A stretch of DNA of 64,000 bases. It comes from Actinomadura nitritigenes (GTDB lineage: Bacteria > Actinomycetota > Actinomycetes > Streptosporangiales > Streptosporangiaceae). Position 1 is the first letter of the stretch; each line of letters begins with the position of its first letter. The notes below the pieces were generated by a model. That model worked only from the letters and a program-made list of their open reading frames with translations, was not told the DNA's origin and searched no databases. The stretch covers positions 1-64,000 of the forward strand of contig NZ_JAGEOK010000037.1 in assembly GCF_017573545.1 (NCBI RefSeq), in the 5' to 3' direction. Below are positions 9,048 to 17,539 of this stretch, piece after piece. Made by a program: the position numbers and the translations under genes.

Positions 9048-10253
9048 TCAGACGAGGTCGAGCTTCAGCATCCGGATCGCGTTGCCGCGGGTGATCTTGT
9101 AGACGGTCTCGGCGTCGAGGCCCTCGAACATCTCCTCGGCCACCTTCCTGGTGTGCGGCCAGGTCGAATCGGTGTGCGGATAGTCCGTCTCGAAGGTCAC
9201 CCGGTCGACGCCGATCCTGTGCAGCGACTCCAACCCGTGCACGTCGCGGAAGAAGCAGCCGTACACCTGGCGGTGGAAGTAGGTCGACGGCGGCTCGGGG
9301 ATGATGTCCCGCACGCCGCCCCAGGCCCGGTGCTCCTCCCACACGTCGTCGACCCGCTCCAGGACGTAGGGCAGCCAGCCGATCTGCCCCTCGGAGTAGG
9401 CGACCTCCAACCGCGGGAAGCGGACCAGGACCCCCGAGAACAGGAAGTCGCACAGCGAGGCCATCGCGTTGTTGAACGACAGCGCGGCGGAGACGGCGGG
9501 CGGCGCGTCCGCCGAGGTCGCCGGCATCTTGGACGACGACCCGATGTGCATGTTCACGACCGTGCCGGTCTCCTGGCAGGCGGCGAAGAACGGGTCCCAC
9601 GCGCCGGAGTGGACGCTCGGCAGCCCCAGGTGCGGCGGGATCTCGCTGAAGCAGACCGCCCGGACGCCCCGCGCGGCGTTGCGGCGCACCTCCCGGGCCG
9701 CCAGTTCGGCGTCCCAGAGCGGGATCAGGCAGAGCGGGATCAGCCGCCCGCCCGAGTCACCGCACCACTCCTCGACCATCCAGTCGTTGTAGGCCCGCAC
9801 GCAGGCCAGGGCGAGTTCGCGGTCCTTGGCCTCGGTGAAGGTCTGCCCGCAGAACCGGGGGAAGGTCGGGAAGCACAGGGACGCCTCGACATGGTTGAGT
9901 TCCATGTCGGCGACCCGGGCCTTCGGGTCCCAGCAGCCCGGCCGCATCTCGTCGTAGGTGATGGGGGACATCGTCATGTCGTCGCGGTCGAACCCGACGG
10001 CGGCGACATGGCGCTTGTGGATGTAGACGAGGTCCTCGTACACCCAGCAGTCGGCCTGCGGGCCGTCGTCGTCGAAGGTCTGGCGGTAGGTGCCGCCGCC
10101 GATGTGCTCGACCTCGCCGACGCCCCGGCGCTCGATTCGCGGGCCGCGGTCGCGGAGCCGGGCGGGCAGCCAGGTCCGCCAGACGTGCGGCGGCTCGACG
10201 ACGTGGTCGTCGACGCTGATGATCTTCGGTAGCTCGCCGAAGGACGGGCTCAT
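9048..10253 (-). CDS. Amidohydrolase-family (amidohydrolase 2) hydrolase/decarboxylase
   Basis: 401-residue metal-dependent TIM-barrel protein of the amidohydrolase 2 family, which includes ACMSD- and LigW-like decarboxylases of aromatic acids. The N-terminal IISVDDHVVEPPHVW carries the DxH metal motif. The centre has NMHIGSSSKMP, and the C-terminal FETDYPHTDSTWPHTRKV holds the catalytic Asp/His region. The start MSPSFG at 10253 is chosen because an upstream in-frame ATG at 10292 would overlap the operator. Two operator copies lie directly upstream, so it belongs to the same regulon as the importer. It may decarboxylate or hydrolyse the imported acid or its derivative. Confidence 0.88.
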   Translation of the reverse strand: MSPSFGELPKIISVDDHVVEPPHVWRTWLPARLRDRGPRIERRGVGEVEHIGGGTYRQTFDDDGPQADCWVYEDLVYIHKRHVAAVGFDRDDMTMSPITYDEMRPGCWDPKARVADMELNHVEASLCFPTFPRFCGQTFTEAKDRELALACVRAYNDWMVEEWCGDSGGRLIPLCLIPLWDAELAAREVRRNAARGVRAVCFSEIPPHLGLPSVHSGAWDPFFAACQETGTVVNMHIGSSSKMPATSADAPPAVSAALSFNNAMASLCDFLFSGVLVRFPRLEVAYSEGQIGWLPYVLERVDDVWEEHRAWGGVRDIIPEPPSTYFHRQVYGCFFRDVHGLESLHRIGVDRVTFETDYPHTDSTWPHTRKVAEEMFEGLDAETVYKITRGNAIRMLKLDLV

Positions 10254-10271
10254 GATGTACACCCCACTTAA

Positions 10272-10286
10272 CTGATGGGTCGTCAG
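10272..10286. promoter_or_regulatory. Operator-like site 4 (TetR regulon)
   Basis: CTGATGGGTCGTCAG, preceded by TTAA and followed by AAAC, 18 bp before the amidohydrolase start. Confidence 0.75.
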
Positions 10287-10337
10287 AAACAAGGTAGTGG
10301 CGTGCCGCCCATTCCGGAAGGTCGCCCGCGACAGAAA

Positions 10338-10352
10338 CTGATGGGCCGTCAG
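10338..10352. promoter_or_regulatory. Operator-like site 5 (TetR regulon)
   Basis: CTGATGGGCCGTCAG, ending one base before the stop codon complement of the acyl-CoA synthetase gene and 66 bp from site 4. Together they bracket the amidohydrolase promoter region. Confidence 0.7.
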
Positions 10353-12479
10353 CTAGGGGTGGACGACGGCCAGCGCGTCCAGCGCGACCGCGCCGTCCGG
10401 CAGTACCGCGAGGGGGTTGATGTCAAGCTCGGCGAGCACGCCGTCCAGCTCCAGCCCCATCCGCTGCACCTTCATGATCACGTCGACCAGTGCGCCGACG
10501 TCGGCCCGCGGCCGGCCGCGGGCCCCGCCCAGCAGCGGGAACCCGCGCAGCCCGGCCAGCATCCGGTGGGCCTCGGCCGCGTCGAACGGCGGCACCCGGA
10601 ACGCCACGTCCTGGAACACCTCGACGAAGACCCCGCCCAGCCCGGCCATCACCGTCGGGCCGAACAGCTCGTCGTGCGCCAGGCCGACGACCGTCTCGAC
10701 GCCGCCCCGCACCTGCTCGCAGACCAGCGCCGCGTCGACCCCGGCATGCGCGGTGACCCGCCGGTACGCCTCGCGCACCTGCGCCGCCGAGCGCAGGTCC
10801 AGATGCACCAGCCCGAGGTCGGATTTGTGCGCCACGTCCGGGCCGCACCCCTTCAGCACGACCGGGAACCCGATCGCCGCCGCGGCCCGCGCCGCCGCCG
10901 CGGCGCTGCCGGCAAGCTCCTCGCGGGGCGTCCGGATCCCGTACGCGCGCAGCAGCTCCTTAGCGGTGTGCTCCGAGGCGGGGCCCGCCGCGAGCAGCCG
11001 CCGCGCCTCGGCGGCGGCCGGCGAGGAAGTCCGCGGCGCGTCCGGAAACGCGGACCGGTACCGGCCCTGGAACTCGTGGAAGTCAAGGTAGGCGCGCACC
11101 GCCCTGACGCAGTTGGCGAAGGTGCGGAACACCGCCAGCCGCCGCGAGCCGAGCAGGACGTCCCGGTAGGCCGACTCGGTCCCGGCCGGCGAGCCCCACA
11201 CCACACAGACGGGTTTGTCGGTGCGCTCGGCGATCTCGGCGAGATCCCTTGCCAGGACGTCGCTCATCGGCGGGAACGCGCCGGTGATCGGGCAGATCAG
11301 CACCCCGACCGCCGGATCGGCCACGATCGTCTCCAGGATGCGGCGCCCGCGCCAGTCGCCGACCGGATGGCCGCCGTTGTCGACCGGGTTGGAGACCCGC
11401 AGGTAGCCGGGAATCCACTCGTGCAGCGCCCTCTGCGTCCCGGCCGACAGCTCGGGCAGTTCCAGGCCCGCCGCCGAGCACAGGTCGGCCATGTGCGCGC
11501 CGGTGCCGCCCGAGATGGCGTACACGCAGACGCCGCCGCTCACCGGCGGTTTCGCGCGGGCCAGCAGCATGGAGGTGTCCAGCAGCTCGTCCAGCCCGTC
11601 GACCCGGGTGACGCCGAACTGCCCGAGCACCGCGGAGGCGACCGCGTCGGACCCGGTGAGCTTGCCGGTGTGCGAGGCGGCCATCGACGCGCCGTCCCGG
11701 GTCCGCCCGACCTTCACCACGACGACCGGCACCCCGCGCCGGGCCGCGTGGTCGGCGGCGAGCATCAGCGTGCGGCCGTCCTTGAACCCTTCGACGTACC
11801 CGGCCACCGCGCCGACCTCCGGCAGGTCGGCGAAGTGCCGCAGGAAGTCGGCGAACTCCAGGTCCGCCTCGTTGCCGGTCGGCGCCCAGTGCGACACCCG
11901 GACGCCCAGTTCCTGCGCCTGGAAGATGGGGCGTCCCTGGTGGCCGCTCTGCGAGATGAGCGCGATCGCGGGACCGTCCAGATCGTCGCGGAACTCCTCG
12001 AACGCGTTGAGGTTGGTGTTCGGGCCAAGCACCCGGGGCCCGTCCAGCGCGAGCCGGCCCATCCGCTCCTGCGCGTCCCTGCCCTCCTCGCCGAGTTCGG
12101 CGAAGCCGGACGCGAAGACCACGGCGAAGCGGGCCCCGGCGGCCGCGAGCTCGTCGAGCACCCCGGCCGGATCGCCGACCAGGACGGCGGCGACGTCGAT
12201 GGGTTCGGGCACGTCGGCCACCGACCGGTGGCACGGCTCGCCGTCCACCAGGTCGCGCCCGGGGTTGACCGGGTGGACGCGCGCGCCGACGCGCCCGGCC
12301 CAGGCGCGCAGCCTCCGGTAGACGGCGGTGTTCGGCCGGCCCGGCGTGTCCGAGGCGCCGACGACCGCGAGCGTGCGCGGCCTGAAGAACAGGCCGAGAT
12401 CCTCGCCGCGGAGCGCCAGGACCCGGCCGCTCACGTCCCGTTCGATGTCCTCGGCCCGAGAGGGGCTGTTATCTGACAT
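10353..12479 (-). CDS. Acyl-CoA synthetase, NDP-forming (acetate-CoA ligase family)
   Basis: 708-residue fused ADP-forming acyl-CoA synthetase. The N-terminal CoA-binding Rossmann domain starts LFFRPRTLAVVGASDTPGRP. The succinyl-CoA-ligase-like domain contains ISQSGHQGRPIFQ, in which the His may carry the phosphate. The C-terminal ATP-grasp half includes GIRTPREELAGSAAAA, VVLKGCGPDVAHKSDLGLV and the terminal ELDINPLAV. The family makes acyl-CoA from acid, CoA and ATP. Operators overlap its start codon and lie 32 bp upstream, so it is under the same repressor as the importer. It most likely activates the imported acid. Confidence 0.9.
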   Translation of the reverse strand: MSDNSPSRAEDIERDVSGRVLALRGEDLGLFFRPRTLAVVGASDTPGRPNTAVYRRLRAWAGRVGARVHPVNPGRDLVDGEPCHRSVADVPEPIDVAAVLVGDPAGVLDELAAAGARFAVVFASGFAELGEEGRDAQERMGRLALDGPRVLGPNTNLNAFEEFRDDLDGPAIALISQSGHQGRPIFQAQELGVRVSHWAPTGNEADLEFADFLRHFADLPEVGAVAGYVEGFKDGRTLMLAADHAARRGVPVVVVKVGRTRDGASMAASHTGKLTGSDAVASAVLGQFGVTRVDGLDELLDTSMLLARAKPPVSGGVCVYAISGGTGAHMADLCSAAGLELPELSAGTQRALHEWIPGYLRVSNPVDNGGHPVGDWRGRRILETIVADPAVGVLICPITGAFPPMSDVLARDLAEIAERTDKPVCVVWGSPAGTESAYRDVLLGSRRLAVFRTFANCVRAVRAYLDFHEFQGRYRSAFPDAPRTSSPAAAEARRLLAAGPASEHTAKELLRAYGIRTPREELAGSAAAAARAAAAIGFPVVLKGCGPDVAHKSDLGLVHLDLRSAAQVREAYRRVTAHAGVDAALVCEQVRGGVETVVGLAHDELFGPTVMAGLGGVFVEVFQDVAFRVPPFDAAEAHRMLAGLRGFPLLGGARGRPRADVGALVDVIMKVQRMGLELDGVLAELDINPLAVLPDGAVALDALAVVHP

Positions 12480-12487
12480 ACCATCAG
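12473..12487. promoter_or_regulatory. Operator-like site 6, over the synthetase start codon
   Basis: CTGACATACCATCAG spans the ATG of the synthetase gene (start codon at 12477-12479 on the minus strand) and is followed by CTTAA. Its inner bases differ from the other copies but match site 8. Confidence 0.65.
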
Positions 12488-12510
12488 CTTAACCTTGGAC
12501 GCGTCGATAA

Positions 12511-12525
12511 CTGATGGGTCATCAG
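12511..12525. promoter_or_regulatory. Operator-like site 7 (TetR regulon), best palindrome
   Basis: CTGATGGGTCATCAG: perfect 6-bp arms (CTGATG/CATCAG) around GGT, followed by AAAC. It lies between the synthetase start and the end of the TetR gene. Confidence 0.8.
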
Positions 12526-12594
12526 AAACGATGGGAGAAGGCCCGGTCCCGGCCTCGTCGGATCACGTGGCGTCCGCGGTCGCCCGGCCGGCGG

Positions 12595-13242
12595 CTACTT
12601 GGGCGGGCGCTTGCCCGAGACGGCCCAGAAGACCAGTTGGGCCATGCTCTCCCGCAGGTCCTCGACCCTGATCTCCCACGCCTCGTAGCCGCGCTGGTGG
12701 GCGGCGTTGTGCGCCAGCATCCCGACGAGCGCCCCGGCCATCGCCTCGGGATTGACGCCCTCCGCCACCCGGCCGCGTTCCTGCATCTCGGCGATCACCG
12801 CGGCGAGCGCGGTCACGACGTTGTTGAGCATGCGGACGCGCAGCGTGTGGAAGCGTTCGTCGCCCTCGATCGTGGCGAGGTCCACCACCCGCAGGACCGC
12901 TTCGTTGTCGCGCCAGAAGTCCAGGAAGCCGTCGACGAGCATCTGCGCCGTCTCGTAGCCGGACTTGCCCGTCCACGGCTGGTCCTCGACGAGCGGGCGC
13001 AGCTGCCTTCCCGCCTCGGCCATCTCGGCCGCGATGGTGAGGACGGCGGCCTCGATGTCGGGGAAGTACTGGTAGAAGGTGGCGGGGGACGTCCCGGCTC
13101 GCCGAGCCACGTCGATCACCGTGATGTCGCGGTACGGCGAGGTGGCGAGCATCTCCGTGAGGCGGCTCAGCAGCCGCTGCCGGGTCGCCTTGGCCCGCCG
13201 GCCCGCGACCCTGCCGTCTGCGGTCAGCACGGTTTCTGGCAT
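12595..13242 (-). CDS. TetR-family repressor, probable regulator of the cluster
   Basis: 215-residue TetR-family regulator. The DNA-binding helix-turn-helix is at residues about 38-60 (YRDITVIDVARRAGTSPATF); the rest is an all-helical ligand-binding domain. An operator copy (CTGGCATACCGTCAG) covers its own start codon, just as a sister site covers the start of the synthetase gene, so it is very probably self-repressed. By position and the shared operators it is inferred to control the CoA-transferase, importer, amidohydrolase and synthetase genes. The inducer would be the imported acid or its CoA ester. Confidence 0.9.
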   Translation of the reverse strand: MPETVLTADGRVAGRRAKATRQRLLSRLTEMLATSPYRDITVIDVARRAGTSPATFYQYFPDIEAAVLTIAAEMAEAGRQLRPLVEDQPWTGKSGYETAQMLVDGFLDFWRDNEAVLRVVDLATIEGDERFHTLRVRMLNNVVTALAAVIAEMQERGRVAEGVNPEAMAGALVGMLAHNAAHQRGYEAWEIRVEDLRESMAQLVFWAVSGKRPPK

Positions 13243-13250
13243 ACCGTCAG
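13236..13250. promoter_or_regulatory. Operator-like site 8, over the tetR start codon
   Basis: CTGGCATACCGTCAG covers the TetR gene start codon (13240-13242, minus strand) and resembles site 6 (CATACC core and following CTTA). Confidence 0.65.
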
Positions 13251-13404
13251 CTTAGGGCCTCCGGCCGCGAACGGGCCCAGGAGTCCCGCAACGCCACGGC
13301 CACGTCGGACGTCTCGGCTTTCACCCGAACCGGAGGTGGGGGCAAGCGCGTCTTCGGCCAGCGAGAGAGTGATGGCCAGGGCGACAAGTTGCCTTGTCTG
13401 CGCG

Positions 13405-13580
13405 CACCCTGCCAGCCGATCAGCCCGACTGCGTTGGCCTGTGCTTGCAGCCGGGCCAGGAGGGGCGCCCAGGTGCCGTCGCGTTGCCAGCACCGAAACA
13501 GCGAGTACAGCGCTTGCCAGGAGCCGCAGCAGGCGGGCACATCCCGCCAGCCGTTCGCCGTGCAACCGTCTTTCGCGAGT
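13405..13580 (-). pseudogene. IS5-like transposase N-terminal remnant
   Basis: A minus-strand stretch reads WRDVPACCGSWQALYSLF, continuing RCWQRDGTWAPLLARLQAQA and NAVGLIGWQ. This is the conserved N-terminal part of IS5-group transposases (GxxWRDxPxxxGxWxxxYxxFxxWxxDGTW). The DDE catalytic part is absent and the sequence after GWQ no longer matches. It is a short fossil of an insertion sequence beside the TetR gene. Confidence 0.7.
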
Positions 13581-13697
13581 CCGTCGCGACGCCGATGCGT
13601 CGCCCCAGGCGTTACGTGGTTACGACACTGGCGAAATACGCCGGAAACGGTCATCCGATTTCCTCGCGACTCATGATCTACAAGCGGAGGAGGGCCG

Positions 13698-14012
13698 ATG
13701 GGCCTACCGTCGGATGACGATCTCGATGCCTTCATCACGGCGCGGCTGGCGCTGGCGGGCGTCGATCTGAACCAGCTTCCCGAGTCGCCTGATGCCACGA
13801 CCGGCGCGCCGTCGCGCGAGCAGGCCATGGAGTACCTGCGGACATTCCTCGCCGGTGCGAAGAGCGGCGGCGCGCGGCCCGGCGGACGGCCCGCCGCGAT
13901 CGGCGGCTGGCGGCCGCCGGCGGAGGGCCCGGACTCCGCCGCGCTGTCGCAGCAGGCCGATCCGCCATTGGACTACCCCTCGATCACCACGGCCTGGACG
14001 GCGACCCGATGA
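13698..14012 (+). CDS. Small acidic protein coupled to amidase (104 aa)
   Basis: A 104-residue protein opening MGLPSDDDLDAFITARLALA, with a good ribosome-binding site (GGAGGAGGG) before ATG 13698. Its stop overlaps the amidase start by ATGA. The first 60 residues are amphipathic helix; the tail is rich in G, P and A. Small helical subunits coupled to amidases are known (GatC, AtzG/DUF4089), and this could be an analogue. That is inferred from context; I cannot claim sequence homology. Confidence 0.65.
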   Translation: MGLPSDDDLDAFITARLALAGVDLNQLPESPDATTGAPSREQAMEYLRTFLAGAKSGGARPGGRPAAIGGWRPPAEGPDSAALSQQADPPLDYPSITTAWTATR

Positions 14013-15574
14013 GCCGCTCGGTCTCCCGCCGACTGTTCCTGGCGCGCTCGGGCGCGGTGACCGCCGCCGCGGCTCTGGCGACCGCGCCCGGCACGACGCC
14101 GGCCCTGGCCACCACCCGCCGGCTGACGATCCCCGACGTCCCCGTACGTCCGGAGGCGGCGGCCGATCCCACCGAGGCGACACTGGCGGAGGCGGCCGCG
14201 CTGCTCCGCCACCGCAAGATCAGCGCGGTGCGGCTCGTCCAGGCGCACCTGGACCGCATCGCCGCCCACGACGGCACCTACCAGGCGTTCGTCACCGTGA
14301 CCGGGGAGCAGGCGCTCGCCGCTGCGAGGAGAGCCGATCGGCAGCGCGGCGGCCCGCTTTCCGGCATCCCCCTGTGCATCAAGGACAACTACTACACCGC
14401 CGGGGTCCGGACGACCGCGAACTCGTTCATCTTCGACCAGTTCGTTCCCGGCTATGACGCGACGGGTGTCGCCCGGCTGAAGAACGCCGGCGGGATCGTC
14501 ATCGGCAAGGGGCAGATGGGGCCGTTGGCCACCACCCGGGCGACGACCCCCGACGGCCGGATCACGACCGTCAACGCCTGGACGCCCACCGACCCCTCGG
14601 TCGATCCCGGCGGCTCCTCGACCGGCCCCGCCTGCGCGGTGGCCGCACGGATGGCCACCTCGTCGATCGGCACGCAGACCGGCGGCAGCATCGTGCTGCC
14701 ATCGAACCAGCAGAATCTGACCGGGCTCAAGCCGACCATGGGCCGCACCTCGATCTACGGGGTCATCCCCCTGTCGTTCACCCGTGACCACAGCGGACCA
14801 CTCGCCCGCGACGCCCTGGACGCCGCAATCATGATGACGGTGCTCGCCGGGCCCGACCCCCATGACGTGCGAACCCTCGGCCTGCCCGCGGTGCCCGACC
14901 TCGTCCGCGCGGCCACGCCCGTGCGCGACAAGGGCAAGGTCCGACTGCGGCGCACCACGCGCATCGGCGTCCCCCCGGACTACCTGACCGGAGCGAGCGC
15001 GCCGGTGCTCGCGCTGCGCAAGAAGTTCCTCGCCGCCCTGGAGGCGATCCCCGGGGCGCGGATCGTCCAGGTCTCCTACCCCGACGACTGGTCCCTGCTG
15101 ACGGGGGCGTTCAACGACGTGCGCCTGTCCGAGCGGACCGAACCGTTCCGGCCCTGGCTGCAGAAGGACCTCAAACTGTTCGGAGTCTCGGTCCTGAGCT
15201 GGCTCGGCGGACTGATGCTGTCCGGCGACGAATGGATCACCGGGCAGCGCGCCAAGACCCACCTGCTCCACCAGGTTGTCGACGGGCTGCTGAACGACTG
15301 CGATGTCCTCCTGCAGACCGGTCCGGTCCCCTTCGACATCCTCGGGCTGCCCGAGATCGGCTTCCCGATCGGATTCGATTCCGGGGTGCCTGTCGGCACG
15401 ATCCTCGGTGGCGGCCCGTACGAGGAGGACCGGCTGCTGGAAGTGGTGGCGGCCTATCAGGCCGTCACGGACTGGCACTGGCGCCGACCCGCCGATCCGC
15501 CCCAGTCCAAGCTGAGGTCCTTGGCCGCACGACCACGGATCGACGCCGTCAGCGCCGCCCGGCAGAGCGCCTGA
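14009..15574 (+). CDS. Tat-exported amidase (amidase signature family)
   Basis: 521-residue amidase-signature hydrolase. The catalytic Ser-cisSer-Lys set is visible as K125 (GIPLCIKDNYY), the GGSST loop at 201-205 and S227 in GTQTGGSIVLPS. The N-terminus has a twin-arginine signal (SRRLFLARSGAV) followed by an Ala-rich stretch ending PALA, so the folded enzyme is probably exported. It is translationally coupled to the 104-aa protein upstream. The substrate amide is unknown. An inverted-repeat terminator follows 20 bases after the stop. Confidence 0.92.
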   Translation: MSRSVSRRLFLARSGAVTAAAALATAPGTTPALATTRRLTIPDVPVRPEAAADPTEATLAEAAALLRHRKISAVRLVQAHLDRIAAHDGTYQAFVTVTGEQALAAARRADRQRGGPLSGIPLCIKDNYYTAGVRTTANSFIFDQFVPGYDATGVARLKNAGGIVIGKGQMGPLATTRATTPDGRITTVNAWTPTDPSVDPGGSSTGPACAVAARMATSSIGTQTGGSIVLPSNQQNLTGLKPTMGRTSIYGVIPLSFTRDHSGPLARDALDAAIMMTVLAGPDPHDVRTLGLPAVPDLVRAATPVRDKGKVRLRRTTRIGVPPDYLTGASAPVLALRKKFLAALEAIPGARIVQVSYPDDWSLLTGAFNDVRLSERTEPFRPWLQKDLKLFGVSVLSWLGGLMLSGDEWITGQRAKTHLLHQVVDGLLNDCDVLLQTGPVPFDILGLPEIGFPIGFDSGVPVGTILGGGPYEEDRLLEVVAAYQAVTDWHWRRPADPPQSKLRSLAARPRIDAVSAARQSA

Positions 15575-15594
15575 CCGAAGCGCCCCGTAGGACG

Positions 15595-15624
15595 AGGCCC
15601 GGGACCGGACACGGTTCCGGGCCT
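15595..15624 (+). terminator. Hairpin terminator after amidase
   Basis: 12-base arms AGGCCCGGGACC and GGTTCCGGGCCT (one G-T pair) with a 6-base loop, 20 bases after the amidase stop. Confidence 0.75.
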
Positions 15625-16027
15625 GCGCGCAGCGGACCGTCACCACAGTTCCGAGCGCCGCTGTAACCGGTCCGAACTTCATCACCCAGGTCGAGTCGAA
15701 CGAGGCCCGCTCCCGGTTCGGCCCGACACCACCGCACAATCCTGCCGCTGACCACTCACTCACCCACCTCACACCGGCCCTAAGCCCGCAGGCCCGCCGG
15801 ATCCGCGGACGGCGACGTGAAGCTGGAGGGGAAGCGGCCTTCGTGGTCACTCCCCCACTCGGCTGACCGCCCCGGCGAAGATCTTCCTCAGCCGCTCCGC
15901 CGGGACACCCGCGAGTGCGCGCGGCCTGACGGGCGCCCTCGAACCTCGCGCCACACGTTCGGTTAGAGGTCGTGACAAATGGTGAAGACCACCTCAACGT
16001 CCTCGACTCGGTCGACGGGGGTGAGGC
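15625..16027. other. Intergenic stretch, nothing recognised
   Basis: About 400 bp between the amidase terminator and the glycosyltransferase start, with no supported gene. The last bases before 16028 contain GGGGGTGAGG, a ribosome-binding site for the next gene. Confidence 0.5.
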
Positions 16028-17539
16028 ATGGCGTCGACCAGCACTCAGAGCACGACCATCGCGCTGCCGGGCACTGCGGGGCGCCTTGCCGCGGCGTGGC
16101 CGGACCTCGTAATTCCAGGGGTGGTCACGCTCTGTATGTGCATGTGGCGGATCGGTGTGCCCTCGTACTGGCGTGACGAGTCGGTCAGCGTGGTCGTCGG
16201 GCACAGCGGGCTCGGCGCGATAACGAGATTCATCTCCCGCATCGATGCGGTCCACGGCCTGTACTACCTGCTGATGCACCTGGTGACCGGGCTGGGGACG
16301 AGCGAGGTGATCACCCGGACGCCTTCGGCGGTGGCCTCCGCCCTGGCCGCTCTGGGGATCGCCGCCATCGGCAGGCGGCTGTACTCGCCCAAGGCGGGGC
16401 TCTACGGCGGCCTGCTGTACGGCCTGCTCCCGATCACCAGCCGGTACGGTCAGGAGGCCCGCCAGTACGCGCTGGTCAGCGCGGGCGCCGTCCTGGCCGC
16501 GTACTTCCTGGTCCGAGCGCTGGAGGATTCACGTCCCCAGGTCCGGTGGTACGCCGCATACGCCGGGACGATGGGGTTGCTGGGATGGCTTCATCTCTAC
16601 GCGCTGTTCCTCCTGCCCGCCCACGCCGTGACCGCCGGCCTGTGGAGGCATCCCCAGTGGCGGCGCCGCCACCGCGCGAGTTGGGGGTTGGCCGCCCTGG
16701 CGGCGATTGTCCTGGTGTCACCGCTCGCAGTGGTCGCGCACGGCCAAGAGGCCGCCCAGGTGTCCTGGTTGAAGCGTCCCGGCCCCAGGGCGCTCTACGA
16801 CCTTGGTCTGTGGGTCACCGGCCACGGACTTGTGCTGCTGCTCGTCCTGGTGGTGGCCGTCGTGGTGGGGACGACGCGGCTGCTCGCCCGCGACCACCGC
16901 AATGCCGCCGCGCTGACCGTCCCGTGGATGTGCGTACCGTTCGCCCTGGCGTGGAGTGTGTCGCAGGTCCATCCCGTCTACCACCCTCGCTACATCCTCT
17001 ACTCCGTCTGCGCCCTGGCGATACTGGGCGGGGTGGCGCTGGACACCGCGACCGTGCGGCTGTCTGCTAACCGACCGTGGCTGGCTACGGCGTCCGCGGT
17101 CACCGTCCTGGTCGTCCTGGCGTTGGCGACGCTGCCCGCCCAGCTCGCTGAACGTGGGCCCCGGAGCCGTCCGGACGACCTCCGCTCACTGGCCGCCACC
17201 TTGCGGCAGCGCTCGCACCCGGGAGACGCGGTCCTGTACCTGCCCGCAGACCGGCAGGCCTTCGCGACCGCCTATGCCGGCGCCTTCGCCCGGTTGAACA
17301 CGACGGCCCTGCAAGACCACGAGACGAACTTCCAGCCCGGCTCTTTCCGGTCCGCTCTGGCAACCGAGTCCCGGGTGTGGCTCGTCCAGATACCCCCACA
17401 CGACCACCAGTACCGCAGCGCCGCGTCTCCACGCGATCTCGCGATCCTCAAGAACGACAAGGGTTTCCGGGCGATCGACTCAAGGTGGTTCGGGAGCATT
17501 CAGCTCACCCTGTACGTCCGCCGCACGCCCGGAAGCTGA
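16028..17539 (+). CDS. GT39-like membrane glycosyltransferase (ArnT/PMT type)
   Basis: 503-residue polytopic protein with about 10-12 membrane helices. The first luminal loop has WRIGVPSYWRDESVSVVVG with the acidic DE pair typical of polyprenyl-phosphate-dependent glycosyltransferases (ArnT, PMT, mannosyltransferases). The later RYGQEARQYALVSAGAVLAA is also typical. The C-terminal 150 residues form an extracytoplasmic domain. It probably adds a sugar from a lipid-linked donor to a cell-envelope target. It is monocistronic with no other envelope genes nearby, so the acceptor is unknown. Confidence 0.85.
   Translation: MASTSTQSTTIALPGTAGRLAAAWPDLVIPGVVTLCMCMWRIGVPSYWRDESVSVVVGHSGLGAITRFISRIDAVHGLYYLLMHLVTGLGTSEVITRTPSAVASALAALGIAAIGRRLYSPKAGLYGGLLYGLLPITSRYGQEARQYALVSAGAVLAAYFLVRALEDSRPQVRWYAAYAGTMGLLGWLHLYALFLLPAHAVTAGLWRHPQWRRRHRASWGLAALAAIVLVSPLAVVAHGQEAAQVSWLKRPGPRALYDLGLWVTGHGLVLLLVLVVAVVVGTTRLLARDHRNAAALTVPWMCVPFALAWSVSQVHPVYHPRYILYSVCALAILGGVALDTATVRLSANRPWLATASAVTVLVVLALATLPAQLAERGPRSRPDDLRSLAATLRQRSHPGDAVLYLPADRQAFATAYAGAFARLNTTALQDHETNFQPGSFRSALATESRVWLVQIPPHDHQYRSAASPRDLAILKNDKGFRAIDSRWFGSIQLTLYVRRTPGS

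Noticed and set aside
6628..9600. 990-codon open frame on the minus strand opposite the importer genes
   Set aside because: It is rich in R, G and A without domains, and lies opposite clearly identified ATPase, permease and binding-protein genes.
10275..12476. 733-codon plus-strand open frame over the acyl-CoA synthetase
   Set aside because: Composition is that of a GC-rich shadow (R, P, H, Q); the minus strand carries a complete synthetase.
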